Source: Pseudomonas sp. NFIX28 (GTDB lineage: Bacteria; Pseudomonadota; Gammaproteobacteria; Pseudomonadales; Pseudomonadaceae). From it: a DNA stretch of 64,000 nt. Shown in pieces: positions 7,710 to 15,673 of the stretch. The stretch's first letter is position 1, and each line of letters starts with the position of its first letter. Under the pieces are notes generated by a model. The model worked only from the letters and a program-made list of their open reading frames with translations, made no database searches and was not told the DNA's origin. The position numbers were made by a program, and so were the translations under genes. The stretch lies in assembly GCF_900107395.1 (NCBI RefSeq), contig NZ_FNPW01000016.1, positions 1 through 64,000 of the forward strand. The letters are read 5' to 3'.

Positions 7710-8684
7710 TCAGATCCCGGCGAGCGCCAGGTCCATGGCGAAGTAGGTGAAGATCAAATCGGCGCCGGCGCGCTTGATCGAGCCCAGGCTTTCGCGGACC
7801 ACGCGCGCCTCGTCGATGGCGCCGGCCTGGGCGCCGAACTTGATCATCGCGTACTCGCCGCTGACCTGGTACGCGGTCACCGGCAGGCGCGAGGCCTCGC
7901 GGATGTCGCGGATGATGTCCAGGTAAGCGCCGGCCGGCTTGACCATCAGCGAATCCGCGCCTTCCTGTTCGTCCAGCAAGGACTCGCGCACCGCTTCGCG
8001 GCGGTTCATCGGGTTCATCTGGTAGCTCTTGCGGTCGCCCTTCAAGGCGCTGCCGCCGGCCTCGCGGAACGGACCGTAGAGCGCCGAGGCGAACTTGGTG
8101 GAATAGGCCATGATCGCGGTCTGGCTGAAGCCCGCCTCGTCCAGGGCGCGACGAATGGCCTGGACCTGCCCGTCCATGGCCGCCGACGGCGCGATCACAT
8201 CGGCGCCGGCGCGGGCCGCCGCCACCGCCTGCTTGCCGAGGTTGACCAGGGTCTGGTCGTTGTCCACTTCATGGCCGTGCAGCACGCCGCAGTGACCGTG
8301 GTCGGTGTATTCGCAGAAGCAGGTGTCGGACATCACGATCATCTCCGGCACCGCGTCCTTGGCGATGCGCGACATGCGCGACACCAGGCCGTTGTCGTTC
8401 CAGGTGTCGCTGCCGTTGCTGTCCAGGTGGTGAGAAACGCCGAAGGTCATCACCGACTTGATCCCGGCGCGGGCATAGCGCTCGATCTCCCCGGCCAGCT
8501 TCGATTCCGGAATACGCATCACCCCCGGCATGCTCTTGATCGGCACGAAATCGTCGATCTCTTCCTCGACGAAAATCGGCAGCACCAGGTCGTTGAGGGT
8601 GAACTCGGTTTCCTGGAACAGGCTGCGCATCTGTTCGCTGCGGCGCAGGCGACGGGGACGGGCTTGGGGGAACTGGCTGGACAT
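7710..8684 (-). CDS. hemB: Delta-aminolevulinate dehydratase (porphobilinogen synthase), zinc type
   Basis: The enzyme condenses two 5-aminolevulinates to porphobilinogen in tetrapyrrole synthesis. The 324-residue chain has both active-site lysines, Lys197 (STKFAS) and Lys249 (MVKPAG). It also has a complete catalytic zinc triad, Cys122, Cys124 and Cys132, in DTCFCEYTDHGHC. The well-studied P. aeruginosa enzyme lacks that triad and depends on magnesium, so this copy is the zinc-dependent form. A second, magnesium-type hemB elsewhere in the genome is likely but is inference. The gene is monocistronic and ends at an inverted REP pair. Confidence 0.95.
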   Translation of the reverse strand: MSSQFPQARPRRLRRSEQMRSLFQETEFTLNDLVLPIFVEEEIDDFVPIKSMPGVMRIPESKLAGEIERYARAGIKSVMTFGVSHHLDSNGSDTWNDNGLVSRMSRIAKDAVPEMIVMSDTCFCEYTDHGHCGVLHGHEVDNDQTLVNLGKQAVAAARAGADVIAPSAAMDGQVQAIRRALDEAGFSQTAIMAYSTKFASALYGPFREAGGSALKGDRKSYQMNPMNRREAVRESLLDEQEGADSLMVKPAGAYLDIIRDIREASRLPVTAYQVSGEYAMIKFGAQAGAIDEARVVRESLGSIKRAGADLIFTYFAMDLALAGI

Positions 8685-9180
8685 GGGGTTTCCTCAGGAC
8701 AGGCCAAATGGAACAAGGTGGGCTGCGAAAGACCGCAGCTAAAAAGAGCGAAGCTTATGCCCCAAGCCCCGACCGGCACAAACGCGGAGTCGCCAAGACT
8801 GCGTTTCCATTGGCGTAACAATGCTGGGAAAGCCTGGAGTTACGTCTGTCAGGCAAATGCTCGGCGGCGAAACTGTCGCGGTGTTTTTTGATCTAAACAA
8901 GACACGCCGAAATGCTCGGGCCGGCATTGAAAGCCAGTGCCTGGGGCATTTGTCGTCGCGTGTGCAGGACCTTGCGCCCGTTAGAGGCAGGCCCAGGCGA
9001 ATCGGCTGCCGGGTACGACATCGAGGAGTCCAATCGAGCCCCTGGCAGCACCCTTTCGCGCGATGGCGGCCGCGGGCGCAAGAACCGGGCTTGCAGGCAG
9101 CGAACCCGGTTGGCGTTCTGTCGTGGCGGGTCGCCACAAGGACGTTCACGGCCCCCCCCTTGACTCAGGAGGAAGCAAAA
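8685..9180. other. Long intergenic leader between hemB and the hsp20 gene
   Basis: No convincing gene was found. The reading frame of hsp20 stays open upstream to about 8821, but that part has no recognisable domain and lacks an RBS-backed start, so I treat it as untranslated. The region must hold the divergent hemB and hsp20 promoters. Its last 20 bases can form the hairpin listed next. Confidence 0.55.
9155..9172 (+). promoter_or_regulatory. Candidate RBS-sequestering hairpin of hsp20
   Basis: The run of C with a final T at 9155-9160 can pair with the AGGAGG Shine-Dalgarno at 9167-9172 across a six-base loop. This gives five pairs and one A-C mismatch. Such closing of the RBS upstream of a small heat-shock gene is how RNA thermometers work. 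The structure was derived by eye and is short. Confidence 0.35.
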
Positions 9181-9723
9181 ATGGCCAACTCCGTGAAAAA
9201 GATGCCGATCCAGACTGAAGACAAGGCTCCCCGGCGCTCGTCCATGGGCGACCTGTGGCTGCCCCTGGAAAAACTTCGGCAACAGGTCGACCACCTGTTC
9301 GAAGACTTCGGTCGCGGCCCTGGCCTGTCTCCCTTCAGCCGCGGGCTGTTCGATGTCGATCCACTCTGGCGACGCGAACTGATCGGCCACAGCATGCCTG
9401 CCGTCGATATCACCGAGAAAGACGAGAGCTTCGAAATCTCTGCCGAATTGCCCGGCATGGATCAGAACAATATCGAAATCAAGGTCTCCGACGGCAGCCT
9501 GATCATCAAGGGTGAAAAAAGAGAGCAAACACAAGAAAACAGGAAGGGCTACCACCTGAGCGAGCGTCATTACGGATCGTTCGAACGGGTGTTCAACCTG
9601 CCCAAGGGGGTCGACGCGGAGAAAATCGAAGCGAGCTTCAGCAAAGGTGTGCTGAGCATCTCGCTACCGAAAAAACCCGCCGCCCTGAATGCGGACAAGG
9701 TCGTACCGATCAAATCCGAATGA
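9181..9723 (+). CDS. Small heat-shock protein, Hsp20/alpha-crystallin family
   Basis: The 180-residue ATP-independent holdase has an N-terminal arm of about 65 residues, then an alpha-crystallin domain from about residue 73. The domain includes ISAELPGMDQNNIEIKV and the conserved A-x-x-x-n-G-v-L signature seen as ASFSKGVLSISLPK. A short C-terminal tail follows. It binds unfolding proteins and keeps them refoldable. The ATG follows AGGAGG at good spacing. The gene is alone and is followed by a strong terminator. Heat regulation is suggested by family and by the leader hairpin, not proved. Confidence 0.93.
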   Translation: MANSVKKMPIQTEDKAPRRSSMGDLWLPLEKLRQQVDHLFEDFGRGPGLSPFSRGLFDVDPLWRRELIGHSMPAVDITEKDESFEISAELPGMDQNNIEIKVSDGSLIIKGEKREQTQENRKGYHLSERHYGSFERVFNLPKGVDAEKIEASFSKGVLSISLPKKPAALNADKVVPIKSE

Positions 9724-9737
9724 CCCAGGCCAGCCCG

Positions 9738-9769
9738 CCCCTTGCCGGGAAACCGGCAAGGGGTTTTTA
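9738..9769 (+). terminator. Rho-independent terminator
   Basis: A 10-bp stem (cccttgccgg / ccggcaaggg) with a four-base loop is followed by a T run, 15 bases after the hsp20 stop. Confidence 0.9.
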
Positions 9770-9828
9770 TTGCCCGCACGCCATGCCGCCACTGCCGCCG
9801 CCAGCGCCGAAAGATGCGAGCGCCCCGC

Positions 9829-10233
9829 TCAGCGCGAGGTATTGAGCGCCACGGCCGCCAGGATCAGCGCCTTCAAGGCGGCCTCGTCGAGGCTGTCGCC
9901 CGCATGCAGATCGATCGCCCGCCGGGTGTTGCCTTCCAGGCTGGCATTGAACAGGCCTGTCGGGTCGTCCAGCGCGGCGCCCTTGGCAAAGGTCAGCTTC
10001 ACGACATTCTTGTAGGTCTCGCCAGTGCAGAGGATGCCGCCGTGGGACCACACCTGCACCCCGCGCCACTTCCATTCCTCGACCACCTGCGGGTCGGCCT
10101 GGCGGATCAGCGCCCGGACCCCGGCCAGGGTCTCGCCACGCCAATCGCCCAGTTCCTCGATGCGTCCGTCGATAAGCCGGGAGGCGCAATCGTCCTGCTC
10201 CGCCGGCGTGGTGTCGCTGGTCTGTTGTTTCAT
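9829..10233 (-). CDS. DUF1801-family protein
   Basis: The 134-residue protein has the compact YdhG/DUF1801-like fold signature: EEWKWRGVQVWSHGGILCTGETYKNVVKLTFAKGA in the middle and an alpha-helical C-terminus. Relatives include iron-uptake-associated and frataxin-like small proteins, but the biochemical role is not established. The ATG giving MKQQTSDTT has AGGA about nine bases upstream and was preferred over an ATG six codons earlier. It converges with hsp20 across the terminator. Confidence 0.7.
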   Translation of the reverse strand: MKQQTSDTTPAEQDDCASRLIDGRIEELGDWRGETLAGVRALIRQADPQVVEEWKWRGVQVWSHGGILCTGETYKNVVKLTFAKGAALDDPTGLFNASLEGNTRRAIDLHAGDSLDEAALKALILAAVALNTSR

Positions 10234-10439
10234 CCTGGTCGTCCTGATCATTCTCTGGTGAGTTCACCCGACACTTGAGTATCGCCGACGGGCCAATTCC
10301 CTCCAGGTCGGCGACGAACGTTGCACCGGGCCTGCCCCCCCATTCGTCGCGGATATGCCGATTGCCTTCCCGGCAACGGCCACGCTAGGTTACCCGCTGC
10401 CCCCTGAACGGTAAGTCGAGGACTGCAAGGCCTGCTTCT

Positions 10440-11121
10440 GTCAGCGAAGAATCCCGTTGGATCGATACACCCGATGGCCGTCTGTTTTCCCGTTGCTGGT
10501 GGCCGGCGGCCGCCCACCGCGAGCGGCCGCCGATCGTGCTGTTTCACGACTCCCTTGGCTGCGTGGAACTGTGGCGGGATTTTCCCGAGCTGCCCATGGA
10601 GTTTATCCGGGACGAGGCCGAGCACTTTTTCCCGCGGCTGCTGGCCGGCTGGAACATCGAGGGTTTCGTGGCCTTCGGCCATAGCGTGGGGTGGAGCCAT
10701 GGCGGCAACCTGCGCGGCGCTTTATCCGCAGCGTTGCCAGGCGCTGGTCACCGAGTCGGCGCAAGCCTTCGTCGAAGACCGCACCCGCAGCGGCATCCAG
10801 TTCGCCAAGGAGCAGTTCCAGGCACCCGGGCAACTGGAACGCCTGCAGCGGTATCACGGCGCCAAGGCGCCCTGGGTGCTGACGGCCTTCCAGGCCTGGA
10901 CCCTTGAAAGCTCCGTGGCCTCCATCGACTGCCCGCTGCTGGTGCTGCATGGCGCGGACGACGAATACGGCTCGCTGCTGCACCCCGAACGCATCGCCCG
11001 GCTGGCGACCGCGCGCCAGCGCTGCCTGATCCTGGAGAACTGCCGTCACATGCCGCACCGCGAGACGATGGAGGTGGTTCTCGATGCGGTGGATCAACAC
11101 TTGCGGATCGATAACGCCTAG
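10440..11121 (+). pseudogene. Broken alpha/beta-hydrolase gene
   Basis: The N-terminal half (PPIVLFHDSLGCVELWRDFP) and the C-terminal half (CAALYPQRCQALVTESAQAF to RHMPHRETMEVVLDAVDQHL) lie in different frames. The join falls in a G run at 10688-10691, where one extra G splits the nucleophile elbow GHSVG from the following GAMAA. Compared with intact family members, a strand-loop segment after WRDFP is also missing, and no start codon with an RBS is visible. The acid (HGADDEYG) and the His (RHMPH) of the triad are still readable. I judge it decayed; a sequencing error could explain the G but not the deletion. Confidence 0.75.
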
Positions 11122-11155
11122 CTGTAACGGCTTGCAATCGAAAACGGCCGTGCTC

Positions 11156-11266
11156 GGCTCAGATTAATTGCGATTAACGGCCCCTTCTACTCGCATTAAA
11201 TGCGAGTGAGCTTGCATTCAGCCGCACCGGCCTGCATCCCATTTTCCGTTGGCTCAGATTATTTGC
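11156..11266. promoter_or_regulatory. Repeats and palindrome ahead of the hcp cassette
   Basis: Two 16-base direct repeats, ggctcagatta(a/t)ttgc, begin at 11156 and 11251. Between them lies a perfect inverted repeat, actcgcat-taa-atgcgagt, at about 11190-11208. The region is AT-richer than its surroundings and precedes the hcp start by about 90-200 bases, so it may be the operator region of the cassette. No regulator is assigned. Confidence 0.4.
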
Positions 11267-11353
11267 ATCTATCAGAAGTGTCTAATACCGCTCAAGGCCT
11301 CATGTTGGTTAGATACAGGGGTTACGCCCCAAACCATTAAAGGATATTCGTAT

Positions 11354-11839
11354 ATGGCTAACCACGGATACATGACCATCTCTGGTAAAGCTCAAGGCTT
11401 GATTTCAGCAGGCTGCTCAACCCAAGACTCTATCGGCAATAAGTGTCAGACGGGGCATACCGACGAAATCATGGTGATGTCTTACAGCCACAAAATGGTC
11501 AACATTGGAAATATTAATAAGCCAACACATAGCCCCATCATTATTTCAAAAAGCGTTGATAAATCCTCGCCACTCCTCGCTCAAGCACTTTCAACCCAAG
11601 AGGAAATAAACTGCACAATTAGTTTTTATCGCGTGTCGTCCTTTGGCATGCAGAAAAAATTCTATTCAGTATCAATCAGTGGCGGGATTATTGCCGATCT
11701 AACACTTGAAATGCCTCACGCCATTTTGCAGAACGACGCCGAACCGCAAGAACATGTAGCCATCCGTTACCGAGAGATCACTTGGACTCACCACGCTGCT
11801 GGCACCAGCGGATACACTACGTGGGGAAATAACGAATGA
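11354..11839 (+). CDS. hcp: Orphan Hcp, type VI secretion tube protein
   Basis: The 161-residue protein matches the Hcp family along its whole length: MANHGYMTISGKAQGLISAG at the start, CQTGHTDEIMVMSYSHKM, a central KSVDKSSPLLAQALS, FYRVSSFG, and the closing IRYREITWTHHAAGTSGYTTW. Hcp hexamers stack into the tube fired by the type VI machine and can carry small effectors in their lumen. AAAGGA precedes the ATG. No other secretion genes lie in the window, so this is an orphan copy. Its stop overlaps the start of the next gene (ATGA), which implies coupled translation with its cargo. Confidence 0.93.
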   Translation: MANHGYMTISGKAQGLISAGCSTQDSIGNKCQTGHTDEIMVMSYSHKMVNIGNINKPTHSPIIISKSVDKSSPLLAQALSTQEEINCTISFYRVSSFGMQKKFYSVSISGGIIADLTLEMPHAILQNDAEPQEHVAIRYREITWTHHAAGTSGYTTWGNNE

Positions 11840-12534
11840 AACCAGAAAATGAAAGTTGCATGCCGGGTAGCTGCGATTACTGGATGGTCAGTGCCGCGGC
11901 TGGAAAACTCGGAAGCCAAGCCAGCACATTAGCCGTTAGACACATTAAAGACGGCACGCTGCGTTTGCAGTTCAACCGCGAAGTCGCTTATTACGCCAAA
12001 AGCATTGTTAATGATGTCGCGCAGGGTAATAAAAGCCCTGAGCAGGGGCTGCAAGACCTTAAGAACGAACAGAATAGCCTGCTGAGCCAGTCATTGGAGG
12101 TTGCTCAAAAAGGCGTAGGAGTAATCGCTGGAGCATTTCAATTTGCAGCAGGCGCTGGGATTTGCTATGGCTCAGCCGGTACGCTGTGCTTATTCCCAGG
12201 CTCACTCATGATGGTCCATGGCGCCAATAACATGTATGAAAACGGATGTAACCTTTTAGAGAATCGCTCTGACATCCAAGGCCCCGTCAGGAAGGTTTAT
12301 CAGGAGGGGGCAAAACTATTCGGCGGTGGCGCGTTTGAAGGGAATATGGTTTATGGGGCTGCTGACTTAGAACTTTCAGCATATGGCGCCGGGAGAATGG
12401 TATTAAAGCCAGATGCTTGGCGCCTATTCAGATATATCCGGACGGATTATGTTCGCGCATATAAAGCCACAAGCAACTCAGCATTGTCATTCGAAGTGCT
12501 ATCTGACGGAATAACTATAAACTCCATGCACTAA
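11836..12534 (+). CDS. DUF4225-like putative type VI effector
   Basis: The 232-residue protein begins inside the hcp stop codon. Residues 1-85 are polar and helical. Residues about 93-129 form a glycine-rich hydrophobic stretch (VGVIAGAFQFAAGAGICYGS onward), followed by MVHGANNMYENG. A conserved-looking tail has VYGAADLELSAYGAGRMVL and WRLFRYIRTDYVRAYK. I recall this layout in proteins annotated DUF4225 encoded beside orphan hcp genes. The hydrophobic centre suggests a membrane-acting toxin loaded on Hcp. The toxin role is inferred from position and shape; no catalytic motif was found. Confidence 0.65.
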   Translation: MKPENESCMPGSCDYWMVSAAAGKLGSQASTLAVRHIKDGTLRLQFNREVAYYAKSIVNDVAQGNKSPEQGLQDLKNEQNSLLSQSLEVAQKGVGVIAGAFQFAAGAGICYGSAGTLCLFPGSLMMVHGANNMYENGCNLLENRSDIQGPVRKVYQEGAKLFGGGAFEGNMVYGAADLELSAYGAGRMVLKPDAWRLFRYIRTDYVRAYKATSNSALSFEVLSDGITINSMH

Positions 12535-12547
12535 GAAGCTAAAGCCA

Positions 12548-12871
12548 GTGACAAATAATTCGATAGTTGCGGCCACGCTGTACTTGTTTTTTTCACTGAC
12601 TGCCTTTTTAGCATTTCGCCATACCGTTAAAAAGAAATCAGGGGAAAACTTCAAGGCTGGATGGTTCTGGCTTTTATTTTCATGCGCAATATTCTGGGGA
12701 ATGATTCAGCTAAACGCAGCCAGATATGGCTATATATTATTTTTCCCATCAACCAAAGATATAATTTCGACCAATTACTTAATTCGACGGATCGCATTTA
12801 TAAGTGCACTCCTTCAAACAACTTGCATTCCAAGCAAAGATAAACCAAGACGCTGGTTCTCACGAAAATAA
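12548..12871 (+). CDS. Small membrane protein, putative immunity partner
   Basis: The 107-residue product starts at a GTG 13 bases after the effector stop. It has hydrophobic segments at about residues 5-23, 38-55 and a weaker one at 80-95, separated by lysine-rich loops, so it probably spans the inner membrane two or three times. No family was recognised. Its place directly after a putative membrane-acting effector is where an immunity protein normally lies. The low GC content matches the rest of the cassette and differs from the flanks. The RBS is weak, consistent with coupling to upstream translation. Confidence 0.6.
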   Translation: MTNNSIVAATLYLFFSLTAFLAFRHTVKKKSGENFKAGWFWLLFSCAIFWGMIQLNAARYGYILFFPSTKDIISTNYLIRRIAFISALLQTTCIPSKDKPRRWFSRK

Positions 12872-13029
12872 CTTTCTGGTTTTGCCCAACCCCTGAGATT
12901 GTAAAGTTAGCCGAACGAACACTCGCCTCGAGCCGTGTTGGCTTCGGGTGGCCGAATAGATGCGGTCGCCTCATGGTGCTGAATGCGGGACGGAATTATC
13001 CGGGCACAAGAGAGGATGGGGAGCGAGAG

Positions 13030-13065
13030 CCAGGTGCGCCCATGCGGGGCGCACCTGGTTTTTTT
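13030..13065 (+). terminator. Rho-independent terminator of the hcp cassette
   Basis: An 11-bp perfect stem (ccaggtgcgcc / ggcgcacctgg) with a seven-base loop is followed by seven T on the plus strand. It lies about 160 bases past the small membrane gene and faces the end of the polyamine genes. Confidence 0.85.
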
Positions 13066-13080
13066 ACAGCGAGAGGTAAA

Positions 13081-14316
13081 TCAGTTCCACGGACGGTCGC
13101 CGTTCTCGTCCTTGACGCGGGTGGGCAAGCCCATCACGTCCAGCGCCTTGAGGAACGGCTCGGCTGGCAGCTCCTCGACGTTGACCATGCGCTGCACGTC
13201 CCATTCGCCACGGGCCACCAGCAGGGCCGCGGCCACCGGCGGTACGCCGGCGGTGTAGGAAATGCCCTGGCTGTCGGTTTCGGCAAAGGCTTCTTCGTGG
13301 CAGGCCACGTTGTAGATAAAGACTTCGCGCGGCTGGCCATCCTTGGTGCCCTTGACCAGGTCGCCGATGCAGGTCTTGCCGGTGTAGCCCGGGGCCAGCG
13401 AGGCTGGATCGGGCAGCACGGCCTTGACCACTTTCAGCGGCACCACTTCCAGGCCTTCGGCGGTCTTGACCGGTTGCTCGGAGAGCAGGCCCAGGTTCTT
13501 CAGCACGGTGAACACGTTGATGTAGTGCTCGCCGAAGCTCATCCAGAAACGCACGTTGGGCACGTCGAGGTTCTTCGACAGCGAGTGCACTTCATCGTGA
13601 CCGGTCAGGTACAGGTTTTGCGAACCGACCACCGGCAAGTCGTCGGTGCGCTTGACTTCGAACATGGTGTTGCTGGTCCACTGGCTGTCCTGCCAGCTCC
13701 ACACCTGTCCGGTGAATTCGCGGAAATTGATTTCCGGGTCGAAATTGGTGGCGAAATATTTGCCATGGGAACCGGCATTGACGTCGAGGATGTCGATCGA
13801 ATCAATGCGGTCGAAATACTGTTGCTTGGCCAGGGCCGCATAGGCGTTGACCACACCCGGGTCGAAGCCCACGCCAAGAATGGCGGTGACGTTCTTCTGC
13901 TGGCATTCCTCGAGGTGCTTCCACTCGTAGTTGCCATACCAGGGCGGCGTCTCGCAGATCTTGCCCGGCTCTTCGTGAATGGCGGTGTCCAAGTAGGCCA
14001 CGCCGGTATCGATGCAGGCACGCAGCACCGACATGTTGAGGAAGGCGGAACCGACGTTGATGACGATCTGCGATTCGGTCTCGCGGATCAGCGCCTTGGT
14101 CGCCTCGATATCCAGCGCGTTGAGCGCATAGGCCTTGATTTCAGCGGGCTGTTTGAGGCTGCCCTTGGCCTTGACGCTGTCGATGATGGCCTGGCATTTG
14201 GAGATGTTGCGCGACGCGATAGCAATACGACCGAGTTCGTCGTTGTGCTGCGCGCACTTGTGGGCCACCACCTTGGCGACACCTCCTGCACCAATGATAA
14301 GAACGTTCTTCTTCAA
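13081..14316 (-). CDS. Carboxy(nor)spermidine dehydrogenase (saccharopine-dehydrogenase family)
   Basis: The 411-residue enzyme should reductively couple aspartate semialdehyde with a diamine, giving carboxyspermidine or carboxynorspermidine. It has the N-terminal nucleotide-binding motif IIGAGGVAKVVAHKC. The family blocks VINVGSAFLNMSVLRACIDTG and AILGVGFDPGVVNAYAAL are also present. The start codon is TTG: it gives MKKNVLIIGAGG and has AAGGAG ten bases upstream, and no ATG fits. It follows the decarboxylase gene by 26 bases on the same strand, so they form an operon. Which diamine is used cannot be read from sequence. Confidence 0.88.
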   Translation of the reverse strand: MKKNVLIIGAGGVAKVVAHKCAQHNDELGRIAIASRNISKCQAIIDSVKAKGSLKQPAEIKAYALNALDIEATKALIRETESQIVINVGSAFLNMSVLRACIDTGVAYLDTAIHEEPGKICETPPWYGNYEWKHLEECQQKNVTAILGVGFDPGVVNAYAALAKQQYFDRIDSIDILDVNAGSHGKYFATNFDPEINFREFTGQVWSWQDSQWTSNTMFEVKRTDDLPVVGSQNLYLTGHDEVHSLSKNLDVPNVRFWMSFGEHYINVFTVLKNLGLLSEQPVKTAEGLEVVPLKVVKAVLPDPASLAPGYTGKTCIGDLVKGTKDGQPREVFIYNVACHEEAFAETDSQGISYTAGVPPVAAALLVARGEWDVQRMVNVEELPAEPFLKALDVMGLPTRVKDENGDRPWN

Positions 14317-14342
14317 TTTCTTTATCTCTCCTTTCCGCCAGC

Positions 14343-15440
14343 TTACGAGAGGCTGGACAGGTAGTCTTCGAACCCAAATTCACGAACCACTTCGACGCTA
14401 CCGTCGAGTTGTTTCACTACGATGGACGGCATTTTCAGGCCGTTGAACCAGTTTTTCTTGACCATGGTGTAACCCGCCGCGTCAACAAACGACAGCCGAT
14501 CGCCGATAGTCAGCGGACGATCGAATTGGTATTCGCCGAAGATGTCTCCGGCCAGGCAAGACTTGCCGCACACCATGTAGGTGTGTTCGCCCGCGCTGGG
14601 CGCCAGCTTGGCGTTCAGGCGATAGATCAGCAGGTCGAGCATGTGCGCTTCGATGGAGCTGTCGACCACCGCCAGGTGCTTGCCGTTGTAAAGCGTGTCG
14701 AGCACGGTGACTTCCAGCGAGGCACTCTGGGTGATCGCCGCTTCGCCTGGCTCCAGGTAGACCTGCACACCGTACTTCTCGGAGAACGCCTTGAGGCGCG
14801 CACAGAACGCGTCCAGGTCGTAGCCTTCGCCGGTGAAGTGAATGCCGCCGCCGAGGCTGACCCATTCGACCTTGTGCAGCAGGTGGCCGAAACGTTCCTC
14901 GATGGTGCCCAGCATCTGGTCGAACAGGCCGAAGTCGGCGTTCTCGCAGTTGTTGTGGAACATGAAGCCGGATATCTGCTCGATGACGGCCTCGACCTTC
15001 ACCGGGTCCCATTCGCCCAGGCGGCTGAACGGACGCGCCGGGTCGGCCAGCAGGTAGTCGGAGCTGCTTACCTGGGGGTTGACCCGCAGGCCGCGGACCT
15101 TGCCTGCGGAGGCTTCGGCGAAGCGCTGCAGCTGGCCGATGGAGTTGAAGATGATCTTGTCGCAGTTGTCGAGCATCTCTTCGATTTCATCGTCGGCCCA
15201 GGCCACGCTGTAGGCGTGGGTCTCGCCGGCGAACTTCTGCCGGCCGAGCTTGAGCTCGTACAGCGACGACGACGTGGTGCCGTCCATGTACTGCTGCATC
15301 AGGTCGAACACCGACCAGGTGGCGAAGCACTTGAGCGCCAGCAGGGCCTTGGCACCGGACTGCTCGCGCACGTAGGCGATCTTCTCCATGTTGCCGAGCA
15401 GTTTCTGTTTGTCGATGAGGTAGTACGGCGTTTTGATCAT
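14343..15440 (-). CDS. nspC: Carboxynorspermidine/carboxyspermidine decarboxylase
   Basis: The 365-residue PLP enzyme removes the carboxyl group from carboxy(nor)spermidine, the last step of the aspartate-semialdehyde polyamine route. The PLP lysine is Lys37 in LLALKCFA. The phosphate-binding SLGGGIHFTGEGYD and the CGKSCLAGDIFGEY active-site segment match the NspC branch of the alanine-racemase-fold decarboxylases. GGAGG precedes the ATG giving MIKTPYYLID; an upstream in-frame start adds an unrelated hydrophobic stretch. It is the first gene of a two-gene operon with the dehydrogenase. Confidence 0.9.
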   Translation of the reverse strand: MIKTPYYLIDKQKLLGNMEKIAYVREQSGAKALLALKCFATWSVFDLMQQYMDGTTSSSLYELKLGRQKFAGETHAYSVAWADDEIEEMLDNCDKIIFNSIGQLQRFAEASAGKVRGLRVNPQVSSSDYLLADPARPFSRLGEWDPVKVEAVIEQISGFMFHNNCENADFGLFDQMLGTIEERFGHLLHKVEWVSLGGGIHFTGEGYDLDAFCARLKAFSEKYGVQVYLEPGEAAITQSASLEVTVLDTLYNGKHLAVVDSSIEAHMLDLLIYRLNAKLAPSAGEHTYMVCGKSCLAGDIFGEYQFDRPLTIGDRLSFVDAAGYTMVKKNWFNGLKMPSIVVKQLDGSVEVVREFGFEDYLSSLS

Positions 15441-15673
15441 TTCGAGGCCTCCGGCCAGGCCAGCCAAAAAAAGGATGCGCATTGTGCCTTCACTTGCCGC
15501 GTATCGAAAGGGCAGAAAGCACCGCTCGCCGGGTCAGTGCCTCGGCACTGCTTGCCGATCGGCTCCCGCGCAGGCCATGGCCTCGCACGGAAAGCGCCTG
15601 CCAGTGCCTATCCTAGGGGCCTGGCATGACGTTCTGAAGTGACGCTGGTCGATAATGCGCAGCGCCGTGCCGC

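Noticed and set aside
8821..9180. N-terminal extension of Hsp20 by about 120 codons
   Set aside because: It has an odd Arg-rich composition and no RBS at its start, while AGGAGG lies before the internal ATG where family similarity begins.
12661..12843. Alternative overlapping frame inside the small membrane gene
   Set aside because: It is shorter, lacks an RBS, and the main frame has better membrane segments and position after the effector.
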